Assembly: GCA_016292745.1 (NCBI GenBank)
Contig: JAEDFO010000001.1
Coordinates: 1 to 64,000, forward strand
Direction: 5' to 3'
Origin: Muribaculaceae bacterium
Lineage (GTDB): Bacteria; Bacteroidota; Bacteroidia; Bacteroidales; Muribaculaceae
Length of the DNA: 64,000 nt
Below the pieces are notes generated by a model. The model saw only the letters and a program-made list of their open reading frames with translations. It was not told the DNA's origin and did no database searches. Every line of letters begins with the position of its first letter. The first letter of the stretch is position 1. The position numbers were made by a program, and so were the translations under genes. Below, piece after piece: positions 44,595 to 53,784 of this stretch.

Positions 44595-44626
44595 AAAGCG
44601 GCATCCGGGAAACCAGATGCCGCTTT
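44595..44626. terminator. Bidirectional terminator, pRiA4b-like gene and decarboxylase operon
   Basis: A perfect 11-bp inverted repeat (AAAGCGGCATC / GATGCCGCTTT) with an inner GG-GAAA-CC tip, between two convergent genes. Confidence 0.85.
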
Positions 44627-44646
44627 AAATATCGGTAATTCAATAA

Positions 44647-45807
44647 TTAGCCAAGGAATCCGAGCAATGCTCCGGCAGCAACAGCTGAACCGATAACACC
44701 AGCTACGTTCGGGCCCATGGCATGCATGAGCAGGTAGTTGGTTGGATCGTATTGCAAACCGAGGTTGTTCGAGATACGGGCAGCCATAGGAACGGCCGAT
44801 ACACCGGCATTGCCGATGAGCGGGTTGAGTTTCTTGCTCTTTGGCAGAATCAGGTTGAAAATCTTAACGAAAAGCACACCCGATGTTGTGGCAATGATAA
44901 ATGCCATGAAGCCAAGGAAGAAAATCTTGATTGTGTCCCAAGTAAGGAATTGCGATGCTTGAGTGGATGCACCAACTGTCATACCAAGAAGGATGGTGAC
45001 GATGTCGGTGAGAGCGTTGCTGGCTGTCTTGGCCAGACGAGTTGTCACACCACTTTCACGAAGCAAGTTACCGAAGAAGAGCATACCCAACAGAGGCAGA
45101 CCTGAAGGCACCACAAAACAAGTAAGAATCAAACCGATAATAGGAAAGAGAATCTTCTCGTTCTGTGATACGGCACGAGCAGGTTTCATCTTTATCAATC
45201 GCTCCTTCTTTGTTGTCAACAGTTTCATAATAGGCGGTTGGATAACAGGAACCAATGCCATATATGAATAAGCTGAAACGGCGATGGCACCCATCAAGTT
45301 AGGAGCCAGCTTAGAAGAGAGGAAGATTGCAGTTGGGCCGTCAGCACCACCGATGATACCGATAGCACCAGCTTGGTCGGGGTTGAATCCGAGAGCAAGC
45401 GATACTATGTATGCACCGAAGATACCGAATTGGGCTGCAGCACCTACCAGCATCAACTTCGGGTTGGCAATCAAGGCTCCAAAGTCGGTCATTGCACCGA
45501 TTCCGAGGAAGATAAGTGGTGGATACCAGCCATATCGAACACCGCCATAGAGGATATTGAGAACCGAACCTTCTTCGTAAATACCTATTTCCATACCAGA
45601 GGTGAACGGTATGTTACCGATTAATATACCGAAGCCGATTGGAACCAATAGCATTGGCTCAAAGTTATGCTTAATGGCAAGATATAAGAAGAACAAGCCC
45701 ACTAATATCATGATTAAGCATTGTGGTGAATCCATCAGGTTGTAGAAACCTGTGAATCTCCAAAATTCAAGTAAATTCTGAGCTATAAAATCCATAGCAT
45801 TATTCAA
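44647..45807 (-). CDS. mmdB: Sodium-pumping decarboxylase beta subunit
   Basis: Integral membrane subunit that decarboxylates the carboxybiotin and pumps Na+ outward. The 386 residues include about ten membrane segments. Family motifs: GIGAMTDFGALIANP, GIIGGADGPTAIFLS with the ion-binding Asp, and the C-terminal YLLMHAMGPNVAGVIGSAVA. The first codons overlap the biotin-carrier gene by 8 bases. It is the last gene of the methylmalonyl-CoA decarboxylase operon. Beta subunits of oxaloacetate and glutaconyl-CoA decarboxylases look alike, so substrate is assigned from the neighbouring epimerase. Confidence 0.94.
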   Translation of the reverse strand: MNNAMDFIAQNLLEFWRFTGFYNLMDSPQCLIMILVGLFFLYLAIKHNFEPMLLVPIGFGILIGNIPFTSGMEIGIYEEGSVLNILYGGVRYGWYPPLIFLGIGAMTDFGALIANPKLMLVGAAAQFGIFGAYIVSLALGFNPDQAGAIGIIGGADGPTAIFLSSKLAPNLMGAIAVSAYSYMALVPVIQPPIMKLLTTKKERLIKMKPARAVSQNEKILFPIIGLILTCFVVPSGLPLLGMLFFGNLLRESGVTTRLAKTASNALTDIVTILLGMTVGASTQASQFLTWDTIKIFFLGFMAFIIATTSGVLFVKIFNLILPKSKKLNPLIGNAGVSAVPMAARISNNLGLQYDPTNYLLMHAMGPNVAGVIGSAVAAGALLGFLG

Positions 45808-46237
45808 TTACGAGAAGATCGGTTCCTTCAGAAACAGAATCTCCCTTGTTGACCAAAATAGATTTAACAACGCCGTCCTTTGGAGCATTGATGTTGTTCT
45901 CCATTTTCATGGCTTCGAGAATAACTACTACAGAACCTGCTGTTACAGAGTCGCCAACTTTAACCTTAATGTCGTTGATAACACCAGGAAGTGGTGATTT
46001 TACAGCTGCCTGTCCTGCCGATGCAGCGGCTGGCTTGGCAATTACCTTCGCGCCGGTATCAGTTCTTGGAGCAGCGGCTGGCTTAACTGATGCTACTGTA
46101 GTTTTCTTAACTTCTTTTTCTTCGATTTCAACGTTGTAAGGTGTGCCGTTAACTTCTACTTGAACAACATTGCCTTCGATGTCGCCGACGGCTACCTTAT
46201 AATCGTTACCATTGATTTTATATTTATATTCTTTCAT
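45800..46237 (-). CDS. mmdC: Biotin carrier subunit of the decarboxylase
   Basis: A 145-residue biotinyl carrier. An N-terminal part (MKEYKYKINGNDYKVAVGDI) is followed by an Ala/Pro-rich flexible linker (about 55-75). A biotinyl domain ends the protein, with the biotinylation site EAMKMEN whose second-last Met neighbours the modified Lys. It shuttles the carboxyl group from the alpha subunit to the membrane beta subunit. It lies 21 bases after the gamma-like subunit. Confidence 0.93.
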   Translation of the reverse strand: MKEYKYKINGNDYKVAVGDIEGNVVQVEVNGTPYNVEIEEKEVKKTTVASVKPAAAPRTDTGAKVIAKPAAASAGQAAVKSPLPGVINDIKVKVGDSVTAGSVVVILEAMKMENNINAPKDGVVKSILVNKGDSVSEGTDLLVIE

Positions 46238-46258
46238 AATAGTATAATTTAATTGAGT

Positions 46259-47191
46259 TTAACGGCGTGGCAATTCCCGTAAGGTATAAATCTTAGAGCT
46301 CCATGGTGAATATGCTCGTTTCACTTTGTTGATAGTAAGGATTGTCGACTCTTGGTCGTGGGCATTCAGATGCTCGTAAAGAGCCATTGCTATTGCGGCT
46401 ATTTCTTCACCTGAATCAGCACCCTTTGATGATACGACGCTGTTGTCGATTACTTCAATACCATGCGATTCGAGTTTCTTCTTATGAGCAGAACGGGCAT
46501 TGAGCATGCCAATGAATCTGAAGAGAATATAAAGCAGAATCAATGCACTGAACACAACCGACATGGCCATGATTGCCATCCCGACACCGTAAGGGTCATT
46601 AACTGCAAACTTCTCTATTTTGTCGTTCTTTTCAGAAACCTCATTAGGACTTCCGGGGGTTACATAATCGGCAGGAACTGTTGTGCCGTTGTGAATCTCC
46701 CATTCTCCATTTTTCAGACGCACATATGCCTGGTTCGAACCGAGGCTGGCGGGCACTTCAATCTCATCAATCAGTGTCTCTCCGTTTGAATCGTACAGAG
46801 CGATGTAGTTTACTGCATTTGGAGTGAGTTTGATGTTCATGTGGAATGTTCCACGACCTGGCATGCCGTCGGCATGGAACACTGCATATTGCAATGGCGG
46901 AATCTTGGTGTTGACGTCGTTGCGTGGCACAGCATATCGTAATTCCGAAGCTTCATCGTTTTTGAAATGCTCAACGAATTCACGGTCGGTGGTGATGTAT
47001 ATGCTCGAAACGTCCATTGTGGCGTGAGTTGAGTTATAAAGTTCAACCCATGCTGTACACTGTCCGTATTCATCAACCAGGCTGCTGTCGTTTACCACCA
47101 TCACTTCATTAACGTAGAGGCCTTTGCGGCTTTGTGCAAATGAAGTCCCGGCAAGTAATACCAAGAACAGTAATAATAATGATTTTCTCAT
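46259..47191 (-). CDS. OadG-like gamma subunit fused to an exported lamin-tail domain
   Basis: A 310-residue fusion. A signal peptide (residues 1-19, LAGTSFAQ) is followed by a beta-sandwich of lamin-tail type (about 25-165: KGLYVNEVMVVND, CTAWVELYNST, YIALYDSNGETLIDEIEVP). One membrane segment (about 202-226) and a cytoplasmic C-terminal part follow, as in OadG gamma subunits that stabilise the decarboxylase and bind the carrier. The end carries a conserved SPWSSKIYTLRELPRR. The domain order places the lamin-tail part in the periplasm. This fusion is seen in Bacteroidetes, and the role of the outer domain is unknown. Confidence 0.82.
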   Translation of the reverse strand: MRKSLLLLFLVLLAGTSFAQSRKGLYVNEVMVVNDSSLVDEYGQCTAWVELYNSTHATMDVSSIYITTDREFVEHFKNDEASELRYAVPRNDVNTKIPPLQYAVFHADGMPGRGTFHMNIKLTPNAVNYIALYDSNGETLIDEIEVPASLGSNQAYVRLKNGEWEIHNGTTVPADYVTPGSPNEVSEKNDKIEKFAVNDPYGVGMAIMAMSVVFSALILLYILFRFIGMLNARSAHKKKLESHGIEVIDNSVVSSKGADSGEEIAAIAMALYEHLNAHDQESTILTINKVKRAYSPWSSKIYTLRELPRR

Positions 47192-47201
47192 AATAATTTA
47201 A

Positions 47202-48755
47202 TTATAGAGGAATGTTACCGTGTTTCTTAGCCGGGTTAACGACTTTCTTAGTTTGTAATTGCTGTAATGCGCGGATAACACGGAAACGAGTGTTACGTGG
47301 TTCGATAACATCGTCGATATAACCGTATTTAGCGGCATTATATGGGTTGCAGAACAACTTGTTGTATTCAGCTTCTTTTTCTGCGAGGAATTTTGCTGGA
47401 TCTGGTTGGTCTTTAGCTTCGCGTGCATAGAGAACTTCTACTGCGCCGGCACCACCCATAACTGCGATTTCAGCAGATGGCCATGCATAGTTCATGTCGC
47501 CACGCAGCTGCTTACAGCTCATTACGATGTGGCTACCACCGTAGCTCTTACGCAATGTAACAGTTACTTTCGGAACTGTGGCTTCGCCATATGCGTAAAG
47601 CAGTTTTGCACCGTGGAGAATTACAGCGTTGTACTCTTGGCCTGTGCCAGGCAAGAATCCAGGAACGTCGACGAGTGTAACCAACGGAATATTGAATGCG
47701 TCGCAGAAGCGAACGAAGCGGGCACCTTTGCGCGATGCATTGCAGTCGAGAACACCTGCAAGGTATTTTGGCTGGTTGGCAACGATACCAACAGACTGGC
47801 CGTTCATACGTGCGAAACCTACTATGATATTCTTTGCATAGTCACGTTGTACTTCAAGGAATTCGCCATTATCGATGATTGCACCGATAACTTCATACAT
47901 GTCGTACGATTTGTTTGGATTGTCAGGGATGATCTCATTGAGCGAATCTTCCAAACGGTCGATCGGGTCGGTGCATTCTACCAGTGGAGCCTCTTCAAGG
48001 TTGTTCTGTGGAATGAAGCTGAAGAGCTTGCGGATAATCTTAATGGCTTCTTCGCCGTCTTCTGCAGCAAAGTGGGTTACACCCGATTTAGTTGCGTGAA
48101 CTACTGCGCCACCAAGTTGTTCTTGGCTTACATCTTCGCCGATAACTGTCTTTACTACCTTTGGACCTGTAAGGAACATATATGATATGCCTTTGGCCAT
48201 GATTGTGAAGTCGGTAAGTGCCGGTGAATAAACTGCACCACCTGCACAAGGACCAAGAATGGCAGAAATCTGAGGAATTACACCTGATGCAAGAATATTG
48301 CGTTGGAAAATCTCGGCATAGCCTGCGAGTGCGTTGATACCTTCTTGGATACGAGCACCCCCCGAGTCGTTAAGGCCGATAACAGGTGCACCCATCTTCA
48401 TGGCCATATCCATGATTTTGCAAATCTTCAACGACATTGTCTCGGAAAGCGAACCAGCTGATACTGTGAAATCTTGTGCAAATACATACACCAGACGGCC
48501 TTCGATTGTACCATAACCGGTGACAACACCGTCGCCGAGATAATGCTTCTTCTCCATGCCGAAGTTGGTGCAACGATGAGTTACAAACATGTCGAGCTCT
48601 TCGAAACTGCCTTCGTCGAGAAGTTGAGCAATGCGTTCACGGGCTGTGTATTTGCCTTTGTCGTGTTGCTTCTGAATTGCTTTCTCGCCGCCGCCAAGAC
48701 GCGCTTGTTCGCGCATCGAGATCAATTCTTGTACTTTTTCAAGTTGACTACTCAT
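47202..48755 (-). CDS. mmdA: Methylmalonyl-CoA decarboxylase alpha (carboxyltransferase) subunit
   Basis: Moves the carboxyl group of methylmalonyl-CoA to biotin, giving propionyl-CoA. The 517-residue protein is a crotonase-fold carboxyltransferase. Oxyanion-hole glycines lie in [13 protein letters not shown] and [13 protein letters not shown] in the N half, and [15 protein letters not shown] and [11 protein letters not shown] in the C half. Propionyl-CoA carboxylase beta subunits are close relatives. The decarboxylating role is inferred from the membrane subunits downstream and the epimerase upstream. Confidence 0.95.
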   Translation of the reverse strand: MSSQLEKVQELISMREQARLGGGEKAIQKQHDKGKYTARERIAQLLDEGSFEELDMFVTHRCTNFGMEKKHYLGDGVVTGYGTIEGRLVYVFAQDFTVSAGSLSETMSLKICKIMDMAMKMGAPVIGLNDSGGARIQEGINALAGYAEIFQRNILASGVIPQISAILGPCAGGAVYSPALTDFTIMAKGISYMFLTGPKVVKTVIGEDVSQEQLGGAVVHATKSGVTHFAAEDGEEAIKIIRKLFSFIPQNNLEEAPLVECTDPIDRLEDSLNEIIPDNPNKSYDMYEVIGAIIDNGEFLEVQRDYAKNIIVGFARMNGQSVGIVANQPKYLAGVLDCNASRKGARFVRFCDAFNIPLVTLVDVPGFLPGTGQEYNAVILHGAKLLYAYGEATVPKVTVTLRKSYGGSHIVMSCKQLRGDMNYAWPSAEIAVMGGAGAVEVLYAREAKDQPDPAKFLAEKEAEYNKLFCNPYNAAKYGYIDDVIEPRNTRFRVIRALQQLQTKKVVNPAKKHGNIPL

Positions 48756-48773
48756 GACTTTATCAATATTTTA

Positions 48774-49187
48774 TTATTTATTTGGATTTTCACATAATTC
48801 AGTTAACACACCGATTGTTGACTTCGGGTGCAGGAATGCAATGTTGAGGCCTTCGGCACCTTTGCGAGGAGCCTTGTCAATCAGACGTACGCCCTTGCCT
48901 TCAACTTCAGCCAATGCGTTTGCTACTCCATCTTCAACAGCAAATGCCAGATGATGGATTCCTTCGCCACGCTTTTCAATAAACTTGGCTACTGCGCTAT
49001 CTTCGCTGGTGGGCTCAAGAAGTTCTATCTTAGTTTGTCCTACTTTGAAAAATGCTGTCTTAACTTTCTGGTCTGCAACTTCTTCGATTGAATAGCATTT
49101 GAAACCGAGAATGTTCTCATAATAAGGAATTGCCTCTTCAAGACTCTTTACGGCGATTCCTAAATGTTCGATATGCGAAATATTCAT
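48774..49187 (-). CDS. mce: Methylmalonyl-CoA epimerase
   Basis: Interconverts (R)- and (S)-methylmalonyl-CoA, linking methylmalonyl-CoA mutase to the decarboxylase in propionate formation. The 137-residue glyoxalase-fold protein has metal ligands in [13 protein letters not shown] (His), [13 protein letters not shown] (His) and the terminal [10 protein letters not shown] (Glu). It is first in the five-gene unit (mce, mmdA, gamma, biotin carrier, beta), with a consensus promoter directly upstream. Confidence 0.95.
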   Translation of the reverse strand: MNISHIEHLGIAVKSLEEAIPYYENILGFKCYSIEEVADQKVKTAFFKVGQTKIELLEPTSEDSAVAKFIEKRGEGIHHLAFAVEDGVANALAEVEGKGVRLIDKAPRKGAEGLNIAFLHPKSTIGVLTELCENPNK

Positions 49188-49539
49188 AACACTTAATTTT
49201 GTTAGTTAAATAAGGTTTGTTAATTACGGCAAATTTAGCAATAAAATTGCGTCTGACAAAACAATTAATTATAATTATAATAGGTGCATTTATACATTTC
49301 TGTCGGTATAATTGCCTTATTTATATCACACGGATTCTTGGTTCTGCTGACTGTTTTTCTGTTTTCCTGTCAATGTCGTGTGTATTGTTTCAGTCTGTCC
49401 CGCTAATATATAAAATGTGATGAATACTGACGATATGTCAGTAATATTTGGCTGAAATTATGACAACCCCTTTTGGCATAACATTTGCAAAATCACTAAT
49501 CGAAATTTATTTAGAAACAAATTAAAAACAAAGATAATT
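49188..49539. other. Intergenic region between mce and dnaK
   Basis: Divergent control region of 352 bases. The left end holds the mce promoter at 49230-49259. Nearer dnaK there is only a near match AACATTTG at 49480-49487, 53 bases before the ATG. I saw no CIRCE inverted repeat and no convincing gene; a plus-strand frame at 49217-49420 looks spurious. Confidence 0.5.
49230..49259 (-). promoter_or_regulatory. Promoter of the methylmalonyl-CoA decarboxylase operon
   Basis: On the minus strand TTG, 19 bases, then TAAATTTG, an exact consensus, 42 bases upstream of the mce ATG. Confidence 0.75.
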
Positions 49540-51453
49540 ATGGGAAAAATAATTGGTATAGACCTCGGAACCACTAACTCGTGTGTTTCAGTTCTTGAAG
49601 GTAAAGATCCGGTAGTAATACCTAACAGCGAAGGACGTAACACCACTCCTTCTATCGTAGCATTTGTTGATGGTGGCGAACGTAAAGTTGGTGATCCTGC
49701 CAAGCGTCAGGCTATCACAAACCCTACTCGCACAATTTTCTCTATTAAGCGATTCATGGGTGAAACCTACGACCAGGTTAACAACGAAATCAAGCGTGTG
49801 CCCTACTCTGTTGTTCGTGGCGACAACAATACTCCACGTATCGACATAGATGGCCGTCAGTATACTCCACAGGAAATTTCGGCAATGATTCTTCAAAAGA
49901 TGAAAAAAACAGCCGAGGATTATCTTGGACAGGCTGTAACCGATGCTGTAATCACTGTTCCTGCCTATTTTAACGATTCTCAACGTCAGGCAACCAAGGA
50001 AGCAGGCGAAATTGCTGGTCTGAATGTTCGCCGTATAGTTAACGAACCTACAGCTGCTGCTTTGGCTTATGGACTTGACAAGTCGACAAGTGATAAGAAA
50101 ATCGCTGTATTCGACCTTGGTGGCGGGACATTCGATATCTCAATCCTTGAATTGGGCGACGGTGTATTCGAAGTAAAGTCGACAAATGGAGATACTCATC
50201 TTGGAGGCGACGACTTCGACCACGTGATTATCGACTGGCTTGCTGATGAATTCCAGAGCGAGGAAGGTGTTGACCTACGCAAGGACCCAATGGCTCTCCA
50301 ACGTCTTAAGGAAGCTGCCGAAAAGGCAAAGATTGAACTTTCGAGTTCTTCATCTGCCGAAATCAACTTGCCATACATCATGCCGGTTAATGGTATTCCG
50401 AAACATCTTGTAAAGACTCTTACTCGCGCTAAGTTTGAACAACTTTGCGACCGTCTGATCCAGGCCACTATTCCTCCTTGTCAGCAAGCGCTGAAAGATG
50501 CAGGTCTTTCGGTTTCTGATATCGATGAAGTAATCCTGGTTGGTGGTTCAACCCGAATCCCTGCTATTCAGCAGATTGTTGAACGTTTCTTCGGAAAAGC
50601 TCCTTCAAAGGGCGTAAATCCTGACGAAGTAGTTGCTGTTGGTGCTGCCATCCAAGGTGGTGTGCTTAGCGGTGACGTTAAGGACGTGCTTCTTCTCGAC
50701 GTAGTTCCGTTGTCGGTTGGTATCGAAACCCTTGGCAATGTAATGACCAAGCTTATTGAAGCTAACACAACAATTCCTACCCGCAAGAGCGAAGTGTTCT
50801 CTACTGCTGTCGACAATCAGCCTTCTGTTGAAATCCACGTTCTTCAGGGTGAGCGACCAATGGCTAAAGACGATAAGACACTTGGCCGATTCATCCTCGA
50901 TGGTATTGCTCCTGCAATGCGTGGTGTTCCTCAGATTGAAGTTACTTTTGAAATCGATGCAAACGGTATTCTCAACGTATCGGCAAAAGACAAAGCGACC
51001 GGTAAGGAACAGAGCATCAGAATCGAGGCTTCAAGTGGCTTGACTGATGAAGAAATCAAGCGCATGAAGGACGAAGCTGCTGCAAATGCTGCTGCCGACG
51101 CTAAGGAAAAAGAAAGAGCCGATAAACTCAATCAAGCCGACTCGATGATTTTCCAGACAGAAAAGAGCCTTAAGGATCTTGGCGACAAGTTGCCAGCCGA
51201 CCGTAAGGAGTCGATTACCGAAGCTCTTAACAAGCTTAAAGAAGCTCATAAATCGCAGGATTTGGCTGCTATCGATGCCGCTATGAATGAGCTTAACTCT
51301 CGTTTCCAGGCTGCTTCGCAGGATCTCTACAACGCTCAGCAGCAAGCTGGTGCTAACCCTAATGCAGGTGCAAATTCTGGTCAGGGTGCTGCTGGAAACA
51401 ATGGCTCTAATGGAGAAGATGTAACTGACGTTCCTTTTGAGGAGGTAAAGTAA
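49540..51453 (+). CDS. dnaK: Hsp70 chaperone DnaK
   Basis: ATP-driven protein-folding chaperone. The 637 residues match the family. The nucleotide domain begins [18 protein letters not shown] and has [13 protein letters not shown] and [14 protein letters not shown]. The substrate domain starts after the linker [16 protein letters not shown]. The last 40 residues are Gly/Asn/Gln-rich, ending [14 protein letters not shown]. DnaJ and GrpE are not adjacent. It is a single-gene unit with a terminator at 51476-51510. Confidence 0.98.
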   Translation: MGKIIGIDLGTTNSCVSVLEGKDPVVIPNSEGRNTTPSIVAFVDGGERKVGDPAKRQAITNPTRTIFSIKRFMGETYDQVNNEIKRVPYSVVRGDNNTPRIDIDGRQYTPQEISAMILQKMKKTAEDYLGQAVTDAVITVPAYFNDSQRQATKEAGEIAGLNVRRIVNEPTAAALAYGLDKSTSDKKIAVFDLGGGTFDISILELGDGVFEVKSTNGDTHLGGDDFDHVIIDWLADEFQSEEGVDLRKDPMALQRLKEAAEKAKIELSSSSSAEINLPYIMPVNGIPKHLVKTLTRAKFEQLCDRLIQATIPPCQQALKDAGLSVSDIDEVILVGGSTRIPAIQQIVERFFGKAPSKGVNPDEVVAVGAAIQGGVLSGDVKDVLLLDVVPLSVGIETLGNVMTKLIEANTTIPTRKSEVFSTAVDNQPSVEIHVLQGERPMAKDDKTLGRFILDGIAPAMRGVPQIEVTFEIDANGILNVSAKDKATGKEQSIRIEASSGLTDEEIKRMKDEAAANAAADAKEKERADKLNQADSMIFQTEKSLKDLGDKLPADRKESITEALNKLKEAHKSQDLAAIDAAMNELNSRFQAASQDLYNAQQQAGANPNAGANSGQGAAGNNGSNGEDVTDVPFEEVK

Positions 51454-51475
51454 ACAACATTATAACTTGAAGATA

Positions 51476-51510
51476 AAAGGTGTGTAACTCTTTAGCGGTT
51501 CCACACCTTT
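51476..51510 (+). terminator. dnaK terminator
   Basis: A 9-bp stem (AAAGGTGTG / CACACCTTT) with a 17-base loop, followed by TTC, 22 bases past the dnaK stop. Confidence 0.7.
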
Positions 51511-51578
51511 TTCGTTGTTGAAGCATCCCACTGGCCCATTTTATATTGCTCTTGAAACAGTTTTTGCTTTGGTTTTAT

Positions 51579-51586
51579 TATTTTTG
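51579..51586 (+). promoter_or_regulatory. -7 element of the exonuclease gene
   Basis: TATTTTTG, a perfect TAnnTTTG, 18 bases upstream of the ATG. The nearest TTG is 24 bases further up, longer than usual. Confidence 0.4.
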
Positions 51587-51604
51587 CAATAAAAATCGAT
51601 ATAA

Positions 51605-52102
51605 ATGATTTCTGATTTTGCGGCAATAGACTTTGAAACGGCAAACCAACATCGTTCGAGCGTGTGCAGTGTAGGTGTTGTAGTAGTAAGAGGAGGCATA
51701 ATAGTAGATAAATACTACAGTCTGATATATCCTCGTCCTGGGTTCTTCACCCCGTGGACTACAGAAGTGCACGGGCTGACAATGGATGATGTGGAAGATG
51801 CTCGTAAATTCCCGGAGGTGTGGAAGGAGTTGGCTCCGAAAATTGCAGGATTAACTTTGGTTGCACACAATTCCCCTTTTGATGAAGGTTGTTTGAAAGC
51901 GGCATTCGATGCTTACGATATGGATTATCCGGGCTATAAATTTCTCTGCACTTGCCGTGCATCACGAAATAAACTACGCGGTATTTTGCCTAATCATCAA
52001 CTGCATACTGTTTCCGATTATTGCGGTTATAATCTTGCTAATCACCATCATGCGCTTGCCGATGCAGAAGCTTGTGCTATGATTGCATTGAAATTATTAT
52101 AA
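51605..52102 (+). CDS. DEDDh 3'-5' exonuclease, DNA polymerase III epsilon-like
   Basis: A compact 165-residue exonuclease. Acidic motifs are complete: AIDFETANQ, HNSPFDEGCL and HHALADAEACA (HX4D). The family trims single-stranded DNA or RNA ends, or proofreads; the exact substrate is unknown. Length equals the catalytic domain alone, so there is no polymerase-binding tail. A hairpin at 52103-52130 separates it from the small DUF4250 gene 45 bases downstream. A second, longer DEDDh protein is at 23956-24720. Confidence 0.88.
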   Translation: MISDFAAIDFETANQHRSSVCSVGVVVVRGGIIVDKYYSLIYPRPGFFTPWTTEVHGLTMDDVEDARKFPEVWKELAPKIAGLTLVAHNSPFDEGCLKAAFDAYDMDYPGYKFLCTCRASRNKLRGILPNHQLHTVSDYCGYNLANHHHALADAEACAMIALKLL

Positions 52103-52130
52103 AAAGTCATGACCTCTTGGCCATGACTTT
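52103..52130 (+). terminator. Hairpin between the exonuclease and DUF4250 genes
   Basis: A 9-bp perfect stem (AAAGTCATG / CATGACTTT) with extra inner CC/GG pairing. Only a UUU tail is present, so termination may be partial and let DUF4250 be transcribed. Confidence 0.45.
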
Positions 52131-52147
52131 AACTAAAAATTAGAATA

Positions 52148-52324
52148 ATGAGTATTCCTAACGACCCTATCATCCTATTGAGCTATATCAATACGCAATT
52201 GCGCGACAATTACGAATCGCTTGATGAACTATGCGCTTCGCTTGACATTGACCGTTCGGAATTGTGCGAGAAACTCGGCGCTGTTGGCTTTGTATACGAC
52301 GAAACTACTAATCAGTTTAAATAA
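52148..52324 (+). CDS. DUF4250 small protein
   Basis: A 58-residue protein starting MSIPNDPIILLSYINTQLRD and ending TTNQFK. It matches my memory of the DUF4250 family (NDPxxLLSxxNxxLRD, then a short helix-turn-helix-like part LDELCASLDIDRSELCEKL and a final GFVYDETTNQF). Function is unknown; the fold looks like a small helical DNA- or protein-binding unit. It follows the exonuclease gene by 45 bases across a hairpin. Its stop codon abuts the stop of the convergent VOC gene with no gap. Confidence 0.82.
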   Translation: MSIPNDPIILLSYINTQLRDNYESLDELCASLDIDRSELCEKLGAVGFVYDETTNQFK

Positions 52325-52699
52325 CTACTTCACCTCGAGTACTTCAATCCAGTATCCGTCAGGGTCTTCTATGAAATATAGTCCCATGTCGGTGTTGACG
52401 TAGCATACTGCGCCCATCTCTTCGTGGTGTTTCCTTACCTCGTCATAATTCTCAACGCGAACACACAGATGAAATTCACATTCACCCAGGTCGTATTTTT
52501 GTGGATGGTCTTTGAGCCAAGTGAGTTCCAACTTGAAATCGGTGGACTTATCTGTAAGATAAACAATTATAAACGAGCCATCTTTAGCCACAATACGGCT
52601 TTGTTCCACAAGATTCAATGCATCGTTGTAAAATTTGATGCTTTTGTCTAAATCTGAAACATTGAAGTTAAAGTGGTCGAATTTCGATTTAATTTCCAT
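52325..52699 (-). CDS. VOC-family (glyoxalase-like) protein
   Basis: A 124-residue single vicinal-oxygen-chelate protein. It reads as two beta-alpha-beta-beta-beta modules: DHFNFNVSDLDKSIKFYNDA with a His metal ligand at residue 9, and ECEFHLCVRVENYDEVRKH with a second. The end FIEDPDGYWIEVLEV supplies the Glu ligand. Lactoylglutathione lyase is the closest named relative, but glutathione is usually absent in Bacteroidales, so the substrate is open. It is last in the eight-gene leftward unit. Confidence 0.85.
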   Translation of the reverse strand: MEIKSKFDHFNFNVSDLDKSIKFYNDALNLVEQSRIVAKDGSFIIVYLTDKSTDFKLELTWLKDHPQKYDLGECEFHLCVRVENYDEVRKHHEEMGAVCYVNTDMGLYFIEDPDGYWIEVLEVK

Positions 52700-52705
52700 A
52701 TAAGT

Positions 52706-53434
52706 TTAGATATTTATTGATACTGATTGTCCTGGTGTGGATAAATTATGATATTTGCCTTCTTGCTTGTTGGCATATTTTTCGAAGCGAAAAGCCTCTT
52801 CGGTAAATCCTGTGAAATGCATAGGGAAAAAGTGCCCTATGTGAAAGTTCTCAGTAAATTGCTTTGCCCCACGGAAATAATCACTGCCGATTCGTGCATC
52901 TACCGGAAACATGGCAATCTGAAAAGTGTCAGTGACGGCTTTGATGTCGCGAAGTATTGCCTGATAATCGCCTTCTGCTTTTCTGATTTCCTGAGGCGTC
53001 GACTCGTCGGCCCAATGCCAATTGTTCAAGTCGCCGGCGTGGAAAATCTTACTCCCTGATATAGTAACGCAAAACGACACTCCCACATCGGTCGATGAAA
53101 ATGCATTAATTGAAATGTCATTGATGCTTAATTCAGAATTGCTCTTCATGAATATTGTGCTCTCCGGGAAATTAGCCCTCCGGCAATGTCGTTTCACTTC
53201 ATTGGCAATCACAAATGTAGCGTTAGGGAATAATTTGAATATCTCAGGATTGAAGTGGTCGTGGTGTGAATGAGAAACAAACACATACACTCCGTCGTAT
53301 CTCGATATGTCAATGCTTTTAGCCACATTCGACTCATCGATAAAGTAATCGAAAACAAGCAGTTTTCTGCATATTTCAATCATAAAGCCACTATGGCCAA
53401 CGAATGTTACGGTTGCGCATTGAGTTCGCTCCAT
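52706..53434 (-). CDS. MBL-fold metallo-hydrolase, UlaG-like
   Basis: A 242-residue metallo-beta-lactamase-fold hydrolase. Metal-binding motif SHSHHDHFN is complete, with the downstream FHAGDLNNWHW (His, Asp) and a last His in FFPMHFTGF. The family (UlaG-like lactonases and RNase-like enzymes) is broad and the substrate cannot be told. The start overlaps the HPPK-like gene by 28 bases, so translation is coupled. Confidence 0.85.
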   Translation of the reverse strand: MERTQCATVTFVGHSGFMIEICRKLLVFDYFIDESNVAKSIDISRYDGVYVFVSHSHHDHFNPEIFKLFPNATFVIANEVKRHCRRANFPESTIFMKSNSELSINDISINAFSSTDVGVSFCVTISGSKIFHAGDLNNWHWADESTPQEIRKAEGDYQAILRDIKAVTDTFQIAMFPVDARIGSDYFRGAKQFTENFHIGHFFPMHFTGFTEEAFRFEKYANKQEGKYHNLSTPGQSVSINI

Positions 53435-53784
53435 CCTATCTTAAAATATTCACGATTATAATCTACAGGTCGCAGTATTATGTCATTGGCAATGACAATG
53501 TCGAGGTCAATTGGAATCTCACCATTTAGTTTTGATTCTTTGCTGCGGCCACAATTAATCTCATACTGCTTGAGCATGTCGTTCAGGTCGTTGTGGCTAT
53601 GTTCAGATTCACAAATGGCCACAGCATTCATATATTCGTTGTCCACCTGGTTGATTGCTTCGGTACAGTATACCGATGACGCCTTAATCGATTTTGCTAT
53701 TGAACTTAACCAATCGATTGCTTTTGCCAATTGTATATCTCTATCGGCACTGTTACTCCCTATACTAATTACATATCTGTTCAT
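53407..53784 (-). CDS. Divergent HPPK-like protein
   Basis: A 125-residue protein of the hydroxymethyldihydropterin pyrophosphokinase (FolK) family. It begins YVISIGSNSADRDIQLAKAI and keeps the magnesium-binding PIDLDIVI pair of aspartates. True FolK is about 160 residues with a GRxRxxRWGPRxxDLD signature. Here the stretch reads GRSKESKLNGEIPIDLD, lacking the RWGPR arginines, and the C-terminal part is short. It may be a non-folate paralogue. It overlaps tex by 4 bases and the MBL gene by 28. Confidence 0.72.
   Translation of the reverse strand: MNRYVISIGSNSADRDIQLAKAIDWLSSIAKSIKASSVYCTEAINQVDNEYMNAVAICESEHSHNDLNDMLKQYEINCGRSKESKLNGEIPIDLDIVIANDIILRPVDYNREYFKIGWSELNAQP

Noticed and set aside
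49217..49420. A 67-codon plus-strand frame in the dnaK leader with a hydrophobic stretch
   Set aside because: It lies on top of the divergent mce promoter, in AT-rich DNA. It has a biased residue make-up and no family resemblance, so it is probably chance.
49260..49539. CIRCE heat-shock operator before dnaK
   Set aside because: No inverted repeat of the TTAGCACTC/GAGTGCTAA type is present in the region.
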